Below, piece by piece: positions 10,411 to 20,393 of a stretch of DNA of 64,000 nt; within the stretch, counting starts at the first letter, position 1; each line of letters starts with the position of its first letter. The notes under the pieces were generated by a model that was given only the letters and a program-made list of their open reading frames with translations, did not search any database and was not told the origin of the DNA. The stretch is from Gleimia hominis. Its GTDB lineage: Bacteria; Actinomycetota; Actinomycetes; Actinomycetales; Actinomycetaceae. The translations under genes and the position numbers were made by a program. The stretch is from NCBI RefSeq assembly GCF_002871945.2, contig NZ_CP126963.1, positions 1,178,001 to 1,242,000 of the forward strand. The letters run 5' to 3'.

Positions 10411-11457
10411 CCCCGCCACAAAAACCCATTCTTTACAGCGCGTATGCGACACTTTCCCCACCCGCTTACCAGTGGGGCTGTGGATCCCGATTTTCGCCCC
10501 CACGTACCGGTTGTAGTCGAACGCGAGCATGGCAACGTCTTCGAAGCCCACGGTTTTTAGGTGCGTGCGCATTTCATCTGCTTCAATCCAAGATTCGTCG
10601 TTGTATGACACCACGAGTGTGCGCGCGCGAGCGCGGCCTAAGAGATCGAAGAACGCGCGTTTCATCCGCGGTTTTGAGTTGAACACAGATTTCGTGGCGT
10701 CTTCGCGCGCGTCCACGCGTTTCATCGCAATCCCGTAGGTTTGCGGCGCATCCCAGCGCACCAGTGTTTCCCAAATGTGGTAGTTCGTGAAGTACCGGTG
10801 TTGGTTGTACGGCGGATCCAGGTACATGAGGTCCACCGGTTCCAGTTCGTCCACCAGCCGCATGGCGTCACCTCGCACGGCTCGGCCCCCACCGGGCAGC
10901 AAATGTGGGATCCGCAGATGCATATCGCGGTAAGCCCGCGCCGCCCACTGTTTCAAGTACGCCATCTGCACCCCCGTTGTGGAATCCACCCGGTCCGCAG
11001 CTTCCATCAGGGAGGTCAGCAAGATCGGGTACAGCGCGCTGCCGGCGTACCGGTGTTCAATCTGGTCGCGAATCGCATCTATTCGCCGCCCGTTTTTGGG
11101 TTGAAAATACCGCGCCTTTTTACAAAACGTGTCAGTCACGTACCCGTCTTTACCCTCGAGGGCATTGAGTTGCTCCACGGCTTTTTCTAACGCCCGCATG
11201 TCGAGTTCGCGAGCATCTGTTTGCACGTATGTTTGCGCCAGCACGTGCGAATAGGTGGCAATGTCACAAGCGGTGGTGTGGATCCCGAGTTTTTTAAACG
11301 CTTGCGCAACCCGCGTGGTTCCAGTGAAAAGGTCCACCGCTGTTTCGGCACCCAAGGTCTGCGCAATCTGTGCCAGTGCGGGCACAAGCCGCCGCTTTGA
11401 CCCTAAGTACTTGAACAAGTCCGCCCTTCCATAAGTTACTTTTTCGTTCGCCTGCAC
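10342..11457 (-). CDS. Orphan D12-class (Dam-like) adenine DNA methyltransferase
   Basis: 371-residue SAM-dependent DNA N6-adenine methyltransferase. It has LFKYLGSKRRLVPAL near the N-terminus, AVDLFTGTTRVAQAF as the SAM-binding FxGxxR-type motif I, and LMYLDPPYNQHRYFTNYH as the catalytic DPPY motif IV, followed by VVSYNDESW. No restriction endonuclease or specificity gene is nearby, so it is solitary here. The start is the only in-frame GTG (11457), since a stop occurs upstream at 11521-11523; no good Shine-Dalgarno is seen. Different tandem repeats touch both ends of the gene. Target sequence and role (regulation, protection or remnant of an R-M system) cannot be told. Confidence 0.8.
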   Translation of the reverse strand: MQANEKVTYGRADLFKYLGSKRRLVPALAQIAQTLGAETAVDLFTGTTRVAQAFKKLGIHTTACDIATYSHVLAQTYVQTDARELDMRALEKAVEQLNALEGKDGYVTDTFCKKARYFQPKNGRRIDAIRDQIEHRYAGSALYPILLTSLMEAADRVDSTTGVQMAYLKQWAARAYRDMHLRIPHLLPGGGRAVRGDAMRLVDELEPVDLMYLDPPYNQHRYFTNYHIWETLVRWDAPQTYGIAMKRVDAREDATKSVFNSKPRMKRAFFDLLGRARARTLVVSYNDESWIEADEMRTHLKTVGFEDVAMLAFDYNRYVGAKIGIHSPTGKRVGKVSHTRCKEWVFVAGPRQQVSRIRNLKEIVPAGEPHP

Positions 11458-11462
11458 CTGCG

Positions 11463-11540
11463 GTGCCCGCGCTGCCAGCTTGGTACTTACAAAACCGTGC
11501 CCGCGCTGCCAGCTTGGTGCTTACAAAACCGTGCCCGCAC
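11463..11540. repeat. 34-bp tandem repeat, about 2.3 copies
   Basis: Units start at 11463, 11497 and 11531 (exact 34-bp period; GTGCCCGCGCTGCCAGCTTG at the head of each full copy). They lie directly upstream of the methyltransferase start, in what would be its promoter or leader. Confidence 0.88.
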
Positions 11541-11602
11541 ACCCAGAGGGTGCCACGCTCGTTTACTCCCGCGGGGCGCCGCACCCCGTTGGCCCACGCG
11601 AA

Positions 11603-11642
11603 CGCCACCCGCTCCATCTTAGATGATGGTTCGCGGGTGGCG
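11603..11642 (-). terminator. Two-part hairpin downstream of icd
   Basis: CGCCACCCGC at 11603-11612 pairs with GCGGGTGGCG at 11633-11642, and an inner stem CCATC/GATGG (11614-11618 and 11625-11629) extends it. It starts 23 bp past the icd stop. No U tract follows on the minus strand. Confidence 0.6.
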
Positions 11643-11665
11643 ATGCAACCTCGTTTTGCTGCGCT

Positions 11666-12883
11666 TTACTTCAACCGCGCCTGCAAGTTCTCGTCTAGCG
11701 CCTGCAGGAACTGCTCGGTCGTTAACCACTCCTGGTCCGGCCCGATGAGTCGCGCCAAGTCTTTCGTCATCTGCCCACCCTCAACGGTTTTTATAATCAC
11801 GTCTTCCAGGGTTTGGGCGAAACCAGTTACCTCCGGAGTATTGTCGAGTTTACCGCGGTGCTTCAACCCTCCGGTCCAAGCGAAAATCGACGCGATTGGG
11901 TTAGTGGAGGTAGGTTCCCCTTTTTGGTGACGACGGTAGTGGCGGGTAACCGTGCCGTGCGCCGCTTCCGCTTCCACAGTTTTCCCATCGGGCGTCATCA
12001 GCACGGACGTCATCAGCCCCAGCGACCCGAACCCTTGAGCTACTGTGTCGGACTGCACGTCGCCATCGTAGTTCTTACATGCCCACACGTAGCCACCTTC
12101 CCACCTGAGGGACGAGGCCACCATGTCGTCAATCAGCCGGTGCTCGTACGTTAACCCCGCTTTTTCAAACTCCTCTTTGAACTCGGAGTCGTAGATATCC
12201 TGGAAAATATCTTTGAACGCCCCATCGTAGGCCTTGAGGATCGTGTTCTTCGTCGACAAGAACACGGGGTAGCCGCGCTGCAGACCGTAGGTGAAGGATG
12301 CGCGGGCGAAGTCTTTGATTGACTCGTTGAAGTTGTACATGCCCATTGTGACGCCACCGCCCTCAGGCATCTTCACTACCTCATGCTGAATCGGTTCACT
12401 GCCATCTTCTGGGGTGAACGTCAAAGTCACGCTGCCCGCGCCGGGAACTTTAAAATCAGTGGCCTTGTACTGGTCGCCGTGCGCGTGACGGCCAATCACA
12501 ATGGGTTTCGTCCAGTTCGGAACGAGGCGGGGTACGTTCGAAATGATGATGGGCTCGCGGAACACCACGCCCCCGAGGATGTTGCGGATAGTTCCATTCG
12601 GGCTCTTCCACATTTCCTTGAGGTTGAACTCCTTGACGCGCGCCTCGTCCGGCGTGATGGTGGCGCATTTGACGCCCACCCCGTGTTCTTTGATCGCGTT
12701 CGCCGCATCGATCGTCACCTGGTCGTTCGTGGCGTCGCGGTTTTCAATCCCGAGGTCGTAGTATTTCAGATCGATATCGAGGTACGGGTGGATCATGCGG
12801 TCTTTGATGAACTGCCACATGATGCGCGTCATTTCGTCGCCGTCAAGCTCCACTACTGGGCCTGCTACCTTGATCTTCGACAT
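11666..12883 (-). CDS. icd: NADP-dependent isocitrate dehydrogenase, homodimeric type II
   Basis: Oxidative decarboxylation of isocitrate to 2-oxoglutarate. 405 residues, resembling the eukaryote-like type II IDH and not the 740-residue monomeric form found in many actinobacteria. The N-terminus is [37 protein letters not shown] holds the substrate Ser and Arg residues; [17 protein letters not shown] follows. [20 protein letters not shown] holds metal-binding Asp residues, and [12 protein letters not shown] is the NADP region. It is read from its own unit with a hairpin at 11603-11642 after it. With mdh and sucCD it gives much of an oxidative TCA branch in this window. Confidence 0.95.
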   Translation of the reverse strand: MSKIKVAGPVVELDGDEMTRIMWQFIKDRMIHPYLDIDLKYYDLGIENRDATNDQVTIDAANAIKEHGVGVKCATITPDEARVKEFNLKEMWKSPNGTIRNILGGVVFREPIIISNVPRLVPNWTKPIVIGRHAHGDQYKATDFKVPGAGSVTLTFTPEDGSEPIQHEVVKMPEGGGVTMGMYNFNESIKDFARASFTYGLQRGYPVFLSTKNTILKAYDGAFKDIFQDIYDSEFKEEFEKAGLTYEHRLIDDMVASSLRWEGGYVWACKNYDGDVQSDTVAQGFGSLGLMTSVLMTPDGKTVEAEAAHGTVTRHYRRHQKGEPTSTNPIASIFAWTGGLKHRGKLDNTPEVTGFAQTLEDVIIKTVEGGQMTKDLARLIGPDQEWLTTEQFLQALDENLQARLK

Positions 12884-13007
12884 GGCTCTCCTAACTCCAG
12901 CATCCCTAACTAGGCATCACGTGTTACTGCGGGTAAGCCGTCAGCAACACATTCGGACACACCTCAAGATTACTCGACATCAAGATACTTTTTGGGGTTT
13001 TGAACCA

Positions 13008-16000
13008 CTAGCGGGCGCTGCGCACACGCGGCATCCCAATTGCCACCGGGCCGGCCGCACGGCCCGCTGGAGCGCATCCGCACGCGGCCCCACATGCGGG
13101 CACCGCTCCAGGTTTAGTCGCAGGCTGAGCTTCCACCGCCGCTTCATCCCACTGCAGCGACCCGTCGGCCATGAGCGCCGTCGAAATCATGAGTTTAATG
13201 CGGTTCAGTTGGTTCACTGCGGACGCGCCCGGGTCATAATCTATCCCCACAATGTTTGCTTGCGGATACTTCTTCCGCAGCGGACGGAACATCCCTTTCC
13301 CCACCACGTGGTTCGGAAGACACGCGAACGGTTGCGCACAAATAATATTGGGGCACCCGTTTTCGATCATGTCCATCATTTCTCCGACCAGGTACCAGCC
13401 CTCCCCCGCCTGCAGACCTTGAGGCGCGATATCGGCGGCGCGTTTAGCCATCTGGTCGATTGGGGTGGAGGCTTCGAACTTCCCGTTGGTTTTCGCAAAC
13501 GCTTTGCGCACCGGGCGTTCGTACAGTGACAGGGCTGCGAGTACGAGTTTTTTCAGGCGGCGCCCACCGGTCTCCCCCATGTTTTCTGCCCGCCAATCGC
13601 CGTCTGACATGGCGGATTGGAAGAACTGCAGCAGTCCGGGGAGGACGGCTTCGCAGCCTTCGTCTTCAATGGTGCCGACCGCGTGGTTGTTCGCGTAGGG
13701 GTGGAATTTCACGAGGATCTCGCCCACTAAGCCGACTCGTGGTTTGCGCGGCCCGGCGATCGGGAGGTTGTCGAACTCGCTTACGCACTGGGCGATTAGG
13801 CGGCTATAGCGAATGCGTCCAAACTCACCGGCGCGGCCAGAAGCAAGCCAAGAGCGCATCAGCGTGTTCCACCGTTCGTAAAGGGCCATCACGGATCCGG
13901 GTTCCACTTCGTATGGACGGGTGCGTAACACCATGGTCTGCAGCGCATCACCCATGACGATCGATTGGATAACGGAGTGCACAATCGCTGGCGTGAGGGA
14001 GAACCCGGAGGCCTTCTCCACTGACTGCAGTGAGACGGGCAGGACGGGCACTTGCCCGTAACCGGCGTCGCGCAACCCTTTGCGTAGCAGTGACGCGTAG
14101 TTGGTGGCGCGGCACATGCCCCCCGTTTGTGAGATCGCAACCGCAACCCGGTTGGGATCTACCCGCCCGGACTCCAGTTCGTCGATCAGTTGTCCAATCA
14201 CCACGATCGCGGGGTAGCAGGCGTCGTTGTTAACGAACTTCAACCCCAGTTCGTTCGACTCCGGGGTGGTTTGCTCTAAGAGCCGCACGTTATACCCGGC
14301 TTTGCGTAACGCCACTTCGGCGAGTCGGAACTGGATGGGTGCCATTTGGGGTACCAGGACTTCCCACTTTTCGTCGCGCATACGCTTCGTGAACTCAACC
14401 GGGTCGTAGTCAGTGTGTACCAGTGGGGAGGGAACCCCGTCCTCACGTCCTTTCCCAGCCGGATACGTGGCCAGCACCTGGGAGGAGGTGGCGCGTTCGG
14501 CCGCGGCTGCGTCTAGGGAACGCAACCGGATCTTTGCCGCCCCCAGGTTGGACACTTCGTCGATCTTCAGCTGGGTGAAGATATCACCGTTTTGCTGCAA
14601 GATCTCTAGCACTTGCTCGGCAGTAACCGCGTCTAGGCCGCAGCCGAAACTGGTTAGTTGAACCAGCTGCAGATCCGGGCTCATGGACACGGTGGCGGAC
14701 GCTTCGTACAACCGCGAGTGGTACGTCCACTGGTCTCGCACCCGAATAGGGCGTGCTAACCGCTGGTCCATAACTGAATCCTCGGTGAGCACCGCCATCC
14801 CCAAGCCCACGATGACCTCGGGTATCCCATGGTTAATCTCCGGGTCCAAGTGGTAGGGGCGGCCCGCGAGAACGATGCCGCGCGTGTCGTGTTCACGCAT
14901 CCACGCGAGCGTTTCGCGCCCCTTCTGCGCGATTTCGGCGCGCACCGCCTCTTGTTCCTCAAACCCCGCTTCAATTGCGGCCAGTGCTTCTTCTAGTTCC
15001 ACATCCCACGGCGCGAGCGCTTTCACTAGTTGCCGGGCCATGGCCTCACGGTTATCTAGATTCATATACGGACTAATGAAATTCGCCCGTCCGTCCGCGA
15101 GCGATTCCATGTTGTGCCGCAGCACTTCCGGGTAGGTGGCAACGATGGGGCAGTTGAAGTTCGCGTCGTGGCTGTCTTTTTTCTGGTTGTAGTTCACGCA
15201 CGGGTAGAAGATGTTCTTCAGCCCCTTATCGAGCAGGCTTTCGATATGCCCGTGCGCAAGTTTAGCGGGGTAGCACACGTTCTCGGACGGAATGGATTCC
15301 ATCCCGCGTTCGAACAGTTCGTGGTTTGACCGTCCCGAAATCATTACGCGGAACCCGAGTTTAGTGAGCACGGTGAACCACAGTGGGTAGTCTTCGTACA
15401 TTCCCAGCACGCGCGGCACCCCCATGTCGCCGCGGTACGCGTCTTTTTCACGCAGCCGCCGGTACCCAAACATGCGTTTGTACTTCCATTCGTACAGGTT
15501 CGGAAGTTCGGATTTCTTTGGGATCCGCTCTAGGGAGGCACCGCGTTCACACCGGTTCCCAGACACGTGCCGTTCCCCATTTGAGAACGTTGAGATCGTC
15601 ATGTTGCAGTGGTTTTGGCACAGTCGGCAGGTTTTGCGGGTGGTTTCCACTTGGAAGTTCTTGAGGTCCTCTAACTGCACCAGTGAGGACACGCCCGTGC
15701 CGTCGTCGTGGTTTTTTGCCGTGAGGGCCGCCCCGTACGCCCCCATGAGGCCCGCTATGTTGGGCCTAACTACTTGCCGGCCGGTGAGCAGTTCGAAGGC
15801 GCGCAGCACGGCGTCGTTGAGGAAGGTGCCGCCTTGAACAACTACTTTTTCGCCCAGATCTTCGGGGGATTTTAGTTTTATAACTTTGTACAGTGCGTTG
15901 CGCACTACGGAATAGGATAGGCCGGAGGCGATCGCTCCCGTGTCCGCCCCCTCTTTTTGTGCTTGTTTAACCGAGGAGTTCATGAACACGGTGCAGCGCG

Positions 16001-17489
16001 TCCCCAAATCTACGGGGGCGGGTGATTGCGTGGCGAGGTTAGCGAACTCTTCTACGCTGACCCCCATGGAGGCGGCGAAGGTTTGCAGGAACGAGCCGCA
16101 TCCGGCGGAGCAGGCCTCGTTTACGGAAATTGAATCCACCACGCCGTCTTTGATCCGGATGTACTTCATGTCTTGCCCACCGATGTCGATTACGGAGGAA
16201 ACGCCGGGCGACATGTAGTTCGCAGCCCTAAAGTGCGCCATGGTTTCCACTTCGCCTTCATCCATGGTCAACGCGGTTTTGACGAGCCCTTCGCCGTATC
16301 CGGTTGAGCAGCACCGGCCAATCACCACGTCCTCTGGCAGTTGCGTCCGCACTTGTTTAACGATTTCAATGGCGGCACGCAGTGGATCCCCTTCGTTGGA
16401 AGCGTAGTGGGTGAACACGATGCGGTCGCGCTCGTCTATAACTACCGCCTTGATGGTAGTGGACCCCGCGTCGATCCCTAACCAGCAGCGCCCGTGAGCT
16501 TGGGAAGCGGGGATTTGTTCGATGGTTTCTTGTGCGTGGCGGGTGTCGAACGCCTGGCGTTCTGCCGTGTCTTTGAACAGTGGCCGCATGCGCGTGGATT
16601 CGGCTACGACTTCGGCTTCTACCAGGTCTTTGATGAGGTCTTTGAGGGGACGCGGGGTTTGCGGATCTTGCCCGGGTTTGGTGTGCGTTGCCATGAGGGC
16701 TGCGCCGAGGGCGACGTACAGTTGTGCATCCGGTGGGGTTATGAAGCTCTCCACTTTAGGTAGCAGCGCGCGGTACGCTTCCCGCAATTCAGGGAGGAAG
16801 TGCAGGGGGCCACCCAGGAGCATGACGTTGCCCCGGATCGGCCGCCCACAAGCCAGGCCCGCGATGGTTTGCGTGGCTACAGCGGTGAATACGGACGCGG
16901 CGATGTCAGCATGGGCAGCTCCTTGGTTCAGCAGGGGCTGCACGTCAGATTTAGCGAACACACCGCAGCGGCTGGCGATCGGGTACTGGGTTTTCGCCTG
17001 GGCAGCCAGCTCGTTTAGGCCGGACGCGTCGGTGTCCAGCAGGGTGGCCATCTGGTCGATGAACGCGCCCGTTCCCCCGGCGCACGTGCCGTTCATGCGC
17101 TGTTCCGGGGTGGGGTGCAGGTAGGTGAGTTTGGCGTCCTCACCGCCAAGCTCGATGATCACATCCGTGTCGGGGTGGAACACGCGGGTGGCTTCTGTTT
17201 CAGCGATTACCTCTTGCACAAAGGGAACGCCCATCGCTTGGGCAACTGCGAATCCACCCGAGCCGGTAACTGCCATTAGTGCGGGCGTATTCCCCACGTC
17301 CTGCAGGACGTCGCGCAGGAGTTTCACAAGTTCGCGGCGCACGTCTGCGTTGTGACGCCGGTAGTCTGCGAACACGCGTTTGCCAGTATTGCTCATCGCC
17401 ACCGCTTTGACAGTTGTCGACCCCACGTCGATGCCGATATGCAAGGCGTTCGGGATTGTTTTGCTGCTCGTGGTCAAGGAATTCGCCAT
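13008..17489 (-). CDS. Giant acyl-CoA dehydratase activase-related protein (BadF-BadF-DUF2229-HgdB fusion)
   Basis: 1493-residue fusion related to the activators and subunits of 2-hydroxyacyl-CoA dehydratases. Two BadF/ASKHA ATPase domains begin at GIDVGSTTVKAVAM (near residue 18) and WLGIDAGSTTIKAVVI (near 338). The second has NEACSAGCGSFLQTFA, with the Cys pair that in known activators holds a [4Fe-4S] cluster. A Cys-rich DUF2229-type region follows (KTCRLCQNHCN, GNRCERG, CYPAKLAHGH). Then comes an HgdB-like region (TSFGCGLDAVTAEQ, NNDACYPAIVVIGQ, GGMCRATNYASLL). The tail is Cys/Ala-rich. No CoA transferase or dehydratase partner is nearby and the physiological role is unknown. It is divergent from a TetR gene that may control it. 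Confidence 0.85.
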   Translation of the reverse strand: MANSLTTSSKTIPNALHIGIDVGSTTVKAVAMSNTGKRVFADYRRHNADVRRELVKLLRDVLQDVGNTPALMAVTGSGGFAVAQAMGVPFVQEVIAETEATRVFHPDTDVIIELGGEDAKLTYLHPTPEQRMNGTCAGGTGAFIDQMATLLDTDASGLNELAAQAKTQYPIASRCGVFAKSDVQPLLNQGAAHADIAASVFTAVATQTIAGLACGRPIRGNVMLLGGPLHFLPELREAYRALLPKVESFITPPDAQLYVALGAALMATHTKPGQDPQTPRPLKDLIKDLVEAEVVAESTRMRPLFKDTAERQAFDTRHAQETIEQIPASQAHGRCWLGIDAGSTTIKAVVIDERDRIVFTHYASNEGDPLRAAIEIVKQVRTQLPEDVVIGRCCSTGYGEGLVKTALTMDEGEVETMAHFRAANYMSPGVSSVIDIGGQDMKYIRIKDGVVDSISVNEACSAGCGSFLQTFAASMGVSVEEFANLATQSPAPVDLGTRCTVFMNSSVKQAQKEGADTGAIASGLSYSVVRNALYKVIKLKSPEDLGEKVVVQGGTFLNDAVLRAFELLTGRQVVRPNIAGLMGAYGAALTAKNHDDGTGVSSLVQLEDLKNFQVETTRKTCRLCQNHCNMTISTFSNGERHVSGNRCERGASLERIPKKSELPNLYEWKYKRMFGYRRLREKDAYRGDMGVPRVLGMYEDYPLWFTVLTKLGFRVMISGRSNHELFERGMESIPSENVCYPAKLAHGHIESLLDKGLKNIFYPCVNYNQKKDSHDANFNCPIVATYPEVLRHNMESLADGRANFISPYMNLDNREAMARQLVKALAPWDVELEEALAAIEAGFEEQEAVRAEIAQKGRETLAWMREHDTRGIVLAGRPYHLDPEINHGIPEVIVGLGMAVLTEDSVMDQRLARPIRVRDQWTYHSRLYEASATVSMSPDLQLVQLTSFGCGLDAVTAEQVLEILQQNGDIFTQLKIDEVSNLGAAKIRLRSLDAAAAERATSSQVLATYPAGKGREDGVPSPLVHTDYDPVEFTKRMRDEKWEVLVPQMAPIQFRLAEVALRKAGYNVRLLEQTTPESNELGLKFVNNDACYPAIVVIGQLIDELESGRVDPNRVAVAISQTGGMCRATNYASLLRKGLRDAGYGQVPVLPVSLQSVEKASGFSLTPAIVHSVIQSIVMGDALQTMVLRTRPYEVEPGSVMALYERWNTLMRSWLASGRAGEFGRIRYSRLIAQCVSEFDNLPIAGPRKPRVGLVGEILVKFHPYANNHAVGTIEDEGCEAVLPGLLQFFQSAMSDGDWRAENMGETGGRRLKKLVLAALSLYERPVRKAFAKTNGKFEASTPIDQMAKRAADIAPQGLQAGEGWYLVGEMMDMIENGCPNIICAQPFACLPNHVVGKGMFRPLRKKYPQANIVGIDYDPGASAVNQLNRIKLMISTALMADGSLQWDEAAVEAQPATKPGAVPACGAACGCAPAGRAAGPVAIGMPRVRSAR

Positions 17490-17616
17490 CGTTTTCGCCC
17501 CTCTGGTTGCCTACTGTGACACTATGGAGGCACACATCTATTTTCAATCATGATGAAATTAAGGGTTTTATTCTTTACCCGACAGTGGTTGAGCTGCATA
17601 GATAGCGAGATTAGAG

Positions 17617-18369
17617 ATGTCGAATGTTGAAACTACCCCTCCTAATTATGAAACGAAACATGTTTCGAAAAATGAGGGCAGGGAGCGTGAACCTGGGACC
17701 ACCAGGGCACCTCAGGCTAGGCGAGAACCTCAAACGGCTCAGGCTGGGCGGAGCCCACGTATGCCTAGAGAAAATCGGGCTGGAAGGGGGCCGCGGGCGG
17801 CTCGGGGCCAGGTGAGGGACGAAATTGTGCGGGCCGCACACCGCGTGTTTTCTACCCACGATTATCAGCGGGCGTCGATGCGCAAAATTGCCCGGGAGGC
17901 CGGTGTGGACCCCGCGATGACTTCCTATTATTTCCCAAGCAAAGCAGCGTTGTTCCGAGAAGCCATGTCTTTGCCGGAAGACCCGGCGCAGCAGGTGAGG
18001 GAAATCCTCGAACCGGGAGTGGACGGGTTAGCTTCACGGCTGATAGCCGCCGCATTAGAGAACTGGGAGCAAGCATCTACAGCCGGTACTTTAGCGACTC
18101 TTCTGCGTATGGTGATGCACGATGCGGATACGCAACGCACGTTCGACCAGTATTTTCGCGAGCAGATCCTGTCGCAAGTGGAAGCGTCCCTAGGGGAAGA
18201 TTCGGCGCTTCTAGCTGAACTCGTAGCCGGATCTCTAGTGGGAGTGCTGATGATGCGGTACGTCGCACGGATTGAACCGCTCGCCTCCATCCCCGCGAGC
18301 GAACTCCACGACCGCCTTACCCCCATTGTCCAACTCTTATTCACCTGGGGGTTTTCCGCCAAGAGCTAG
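17617..18369 (+). CDS. TetR-family transcriptional regulator
   Basis: 250 residues. The first 65 are a basic, Pro/Arg/Glu-rich low-complexity tail. The DNA-binding domain then runs RDEIVRAAHRVFSTHDYQ-RASMRKIAREAGVDPAMTSYYF-PSKAALFREAM, the standard TetR HTH with its YYxFxxKxxL end. The C-terminal ligand domain is poorly conserved (TetR_C type) and the inducer is unknown. A start at one of the later Met codons (for example MPRENRAGRGPR) is possible. It is divergent from the giant activase gene across 127 bp and convergent with the PerM-like gene, whose stop overlaps its own by bases in CTAG. Confidence 0.85.
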   Translation: MSNVETTPPNYETKHVSKNEGREREPGTTRAPQARREPQTAQAGRSPRMPRENRAGRGPRAARGQVRDEIVRAAHRVFSTHDYQRASMRKIAREAGVDPAMTSYYFPSKAALFREAMSLPEDPAQQVREILEPGVDGLASRLIAAALENWEQASTAGTLATLLRMVMHDADTQRTFDQYFREQILSQVEASLGEDSALLAELVAGSLVGVLMMRYVARIEPLASIPASELHDRLTPIVQLLFTWGFSAKS

Positions 18370-20171
18370 GCGTCCCCAATCTGATCGCTTTCCCGTGCTT
18401 CAGGTTGGTCTTCCTCGGTCCGATCGCTCTTTGGTGCGGCTGCCTGGGATTTCCCCGCCTGGTCGCTTCCTGAGCCCGCCGGTTGACCTGCTTTCCCCTT
18501 CCGTTCGCCCCGCTGCTCCCCCAGATCCTCAAGGGCCTGATCCGGCTCCGTTTCTGGCTGTGGCACCTGCCTCGGGTTGGCCTCCAAGCCCGATTCTGGG
18601 TGCGCGGCGGCACTGCCCTGGTCTTGCGACTGCAGTTGCGTATCAGGCGACGGGTTCACCTCCTGTTCACTAACAGGATTCGCTTCCTGAGGGACAGCAC
18701 TGGTTTCTGACCGCGGCGCGGACTTGGCGCGCCGAGCCTGCACGCGAGCGCGAACCTCATCCTTCAAATTACTGGACCCAACACGCAAACTTGCTGCAGC
18801 AGCCTGCGCTCCCCGGCGGTAAAGCGCTAAACAAACGGGGTGCAGCAATAGTGAAACGGCGGCGCCAACACCCCCCACTTCTAGCGTCACGAATAAAGCT
18901 CCGAGCAGGGATCGGGGGCCAAAATCAGCCATCTGCCCGTTCCACAATGCCCCGTTCGATGCATACATCCACGCGAACATCACTGCCGCATACACCCCCA
19001 GCCCCACTGCCAACCGGGTTGCGTGCGCCCCCAGGGACGATTCGCGGCACTTCCAAACGTGCACCAGACCCAGAACTAGCCCCAGAACAATCAGTACCGC
19101 TACTACCCACGCGGTAACAGTGCCATGAGGTACGGCCCCCAACCAAGGAATCGCCGGAATCGGTGCGGACACCACTTTCGACGGCGCATGCACAGCGCCT
19201 ACAGACGTCACGAATCCCGGGCCCGCCAGCCACGACAGGGCTGCCGCGATGGCATTCGGCACATACAAGATCTGTGCGAGCCACACGAACACCTGGTCCC
19301 ACCCCGCTGCCCCCAGCAGGGCAGAAATGTCCTCGATCTGGCTCCACGAGGAGACCGTCGCATACAAAACTAATCCCAAGCCCAGCAGGGTCGTCGCACC
19401 TAACGCAATCGCGCTATCTCGCAGTGCCCGGACCAGTAGTTTGCTCCGCGGGCTACGCAGGGACCTCAACGACTTGCGTGCCGTCCACGCCCACGCGATT
19501 GTGGATACCAGGGCCGCGCCTAACGCAACCCGCCACACCTGCGCGTGGTGGGCGGCGAAGAACGCCACCACGGCGGACGTCACGGTGTAGAACGGGATGA
19601 ACAGCGCGCTCACCCGCGAGGAAATCGCGTTCGAATACCGCACTCCAACCACGCCCATTAGGATGAACAAGAGCGTTAGCCCCAGTGGGTAGAACGAGAG
19701 GTTCACGCCCGCGAACCGCAGGGGCGACAAGTAGCCCAGGGCCACGATGTCCGCCCCGGTGCTCATTGCCGTGTTCCAATCCACCGACAGCACCCACGAG
19801 TTGTTAGCGGTGAGCAAGAACGCGACCAGCGTCAACCCCGCTCCCAGTGCCCACGTGAACAACGATGCCTCAATTGCTGCCACCATCACGCGCGCCCACC
19901 CTTTAGGTAGCGAGATCACGTATTCGGGCCGCTGCAAATTCACTGTGGTTTCGAACGCCGCGCCCACATTGTCTTCCCGCTTCCGTACCGGCTCAGTTTC
20001 TGGCTCTAGCAGTTCAGTTTTCAGCTCGACCGGTTCAGTTTCCGTTTGCACCGCCGAATCCTCGTTTTGTTTAGATGCGGTTTCGGTTGATTTTTTGGGA
20101 TCCTGAGGGCGCCAGACGCGTTGGCGTAACTGGCGTAGACGAGTGCGGGTGGTTTCAAACATCTCCTCCAT
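18366..20171 (-). CDS. PerM/DUF6350-type polytopic membrane protein
   Basis: About 601 residues from the preferred ATG at 20171 (AAAGG five bases upstream; the frame is open to 20330). The protein has an acidic N-terminal region and then about nine or ten hydrophobic segments in the order expected of this family. The first are LFTWALGAGLTLVAFLLTA and LGYLSPLRFAGVNLSFYPLG, and the last is the Val/Ala/Leu-rich segment before HPVCLALYRRG. A Gln/Glu/Pro-rich tail of about 140 residues follows. I infer the family from membrane topology and from its place directly after sucC-sucD, where actinobacteria carry perM (cell-division related in mycobacteria). Sequence similarity was not computed. Confidence 0.65.
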   Translation of the reverse strand: MEEMFETTRTRLRQLRQRVWRPQDPKKSTETASKQNEDSAVQTETEPVELKTELLEPETEPVRKREDNVGAAFETTVNLQRPEYVISLPKGWARVMVAAIEASLFTWALGAGLTLVAFLLTANNSWVLSVDWNTAMSTGADIVALGYLSPLRFAGVNLSFYPLGLTLLFILMGVVGVRYSNAISSRVSALFIPFYTVTSAVVAFFAAHHAQVWRVALGAALVSTIAWAWTARKSLRSLRSPRSKLLVRALRDSAIALGATTLLGLGLVLYATVSSWSQIEDISALLGAAGWDQVFVWLAQILYVPNAIAAALSWLAGPGFVTSVGAVHAPSKVVSAPIPAIPWLGAVPHGTVTAWVVAVLIVLGLVLGLVHVWKCRESSLGAHATRLAVGLGVYAAVMFAWMYASNGALWNGQMADFGPRSLLGALFVTLEVGGVGAAVSLLLHPVCLALYRRGAQAAAASLRVGSSNLKDEVRARVQARRAKSAPRSETSAVPQEANPVSEQEVNPSPDTQLQSQDQGSAAAHPESGLEANPRQVPQPETEPDQALEDLGEQRGERKGKAGQPAGSGSDQAGKSQAAAPKSDRTEEDQPEARESDQIGDA

Positions 20172-20344
20172 TTTTGCCTTTTCACCAAGCTTTTGCACCC
20201 AAGGCGCTCCGAGGCACTTCGAAACCCACCGTGTGAACTGCGGCCCAGCCTGGCTGGCACGGCCCCGGACCGGGCGCAAGTAAAATCCCGCGCTGCGGAA
20301 AATGGGATCCACCACCAAACAAAAGGGCAAGCGCGGGTATGCGT

Positions 20345-20374
20345 GTGGGCGCGAGGATCGCTCCCCGCGCCCAC
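20345..20374 (-). terminator. Hairpin after sucD
   Basis: GTGGGCGCG at 20345-20353 pairs with CGCGCCCAC at 20366-20374 (9 bp, 12-base loop), 20 bp past the sucD stop. It may end or attenuate the sucCD transcript before the PerM-like gene. No U tract follows. Confidence 0.5.
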
Positions 20375-20393
20375 TTACCTAACGCGTTCTAGA

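Noticed and set aside
10342..11457. Restriction-modification system around the DNA methyltransferase
   Set aside because: Flanks are PFK and icd; no endonuclease or specificity gene is present, so only a solitary methyltransferase can be claimed.
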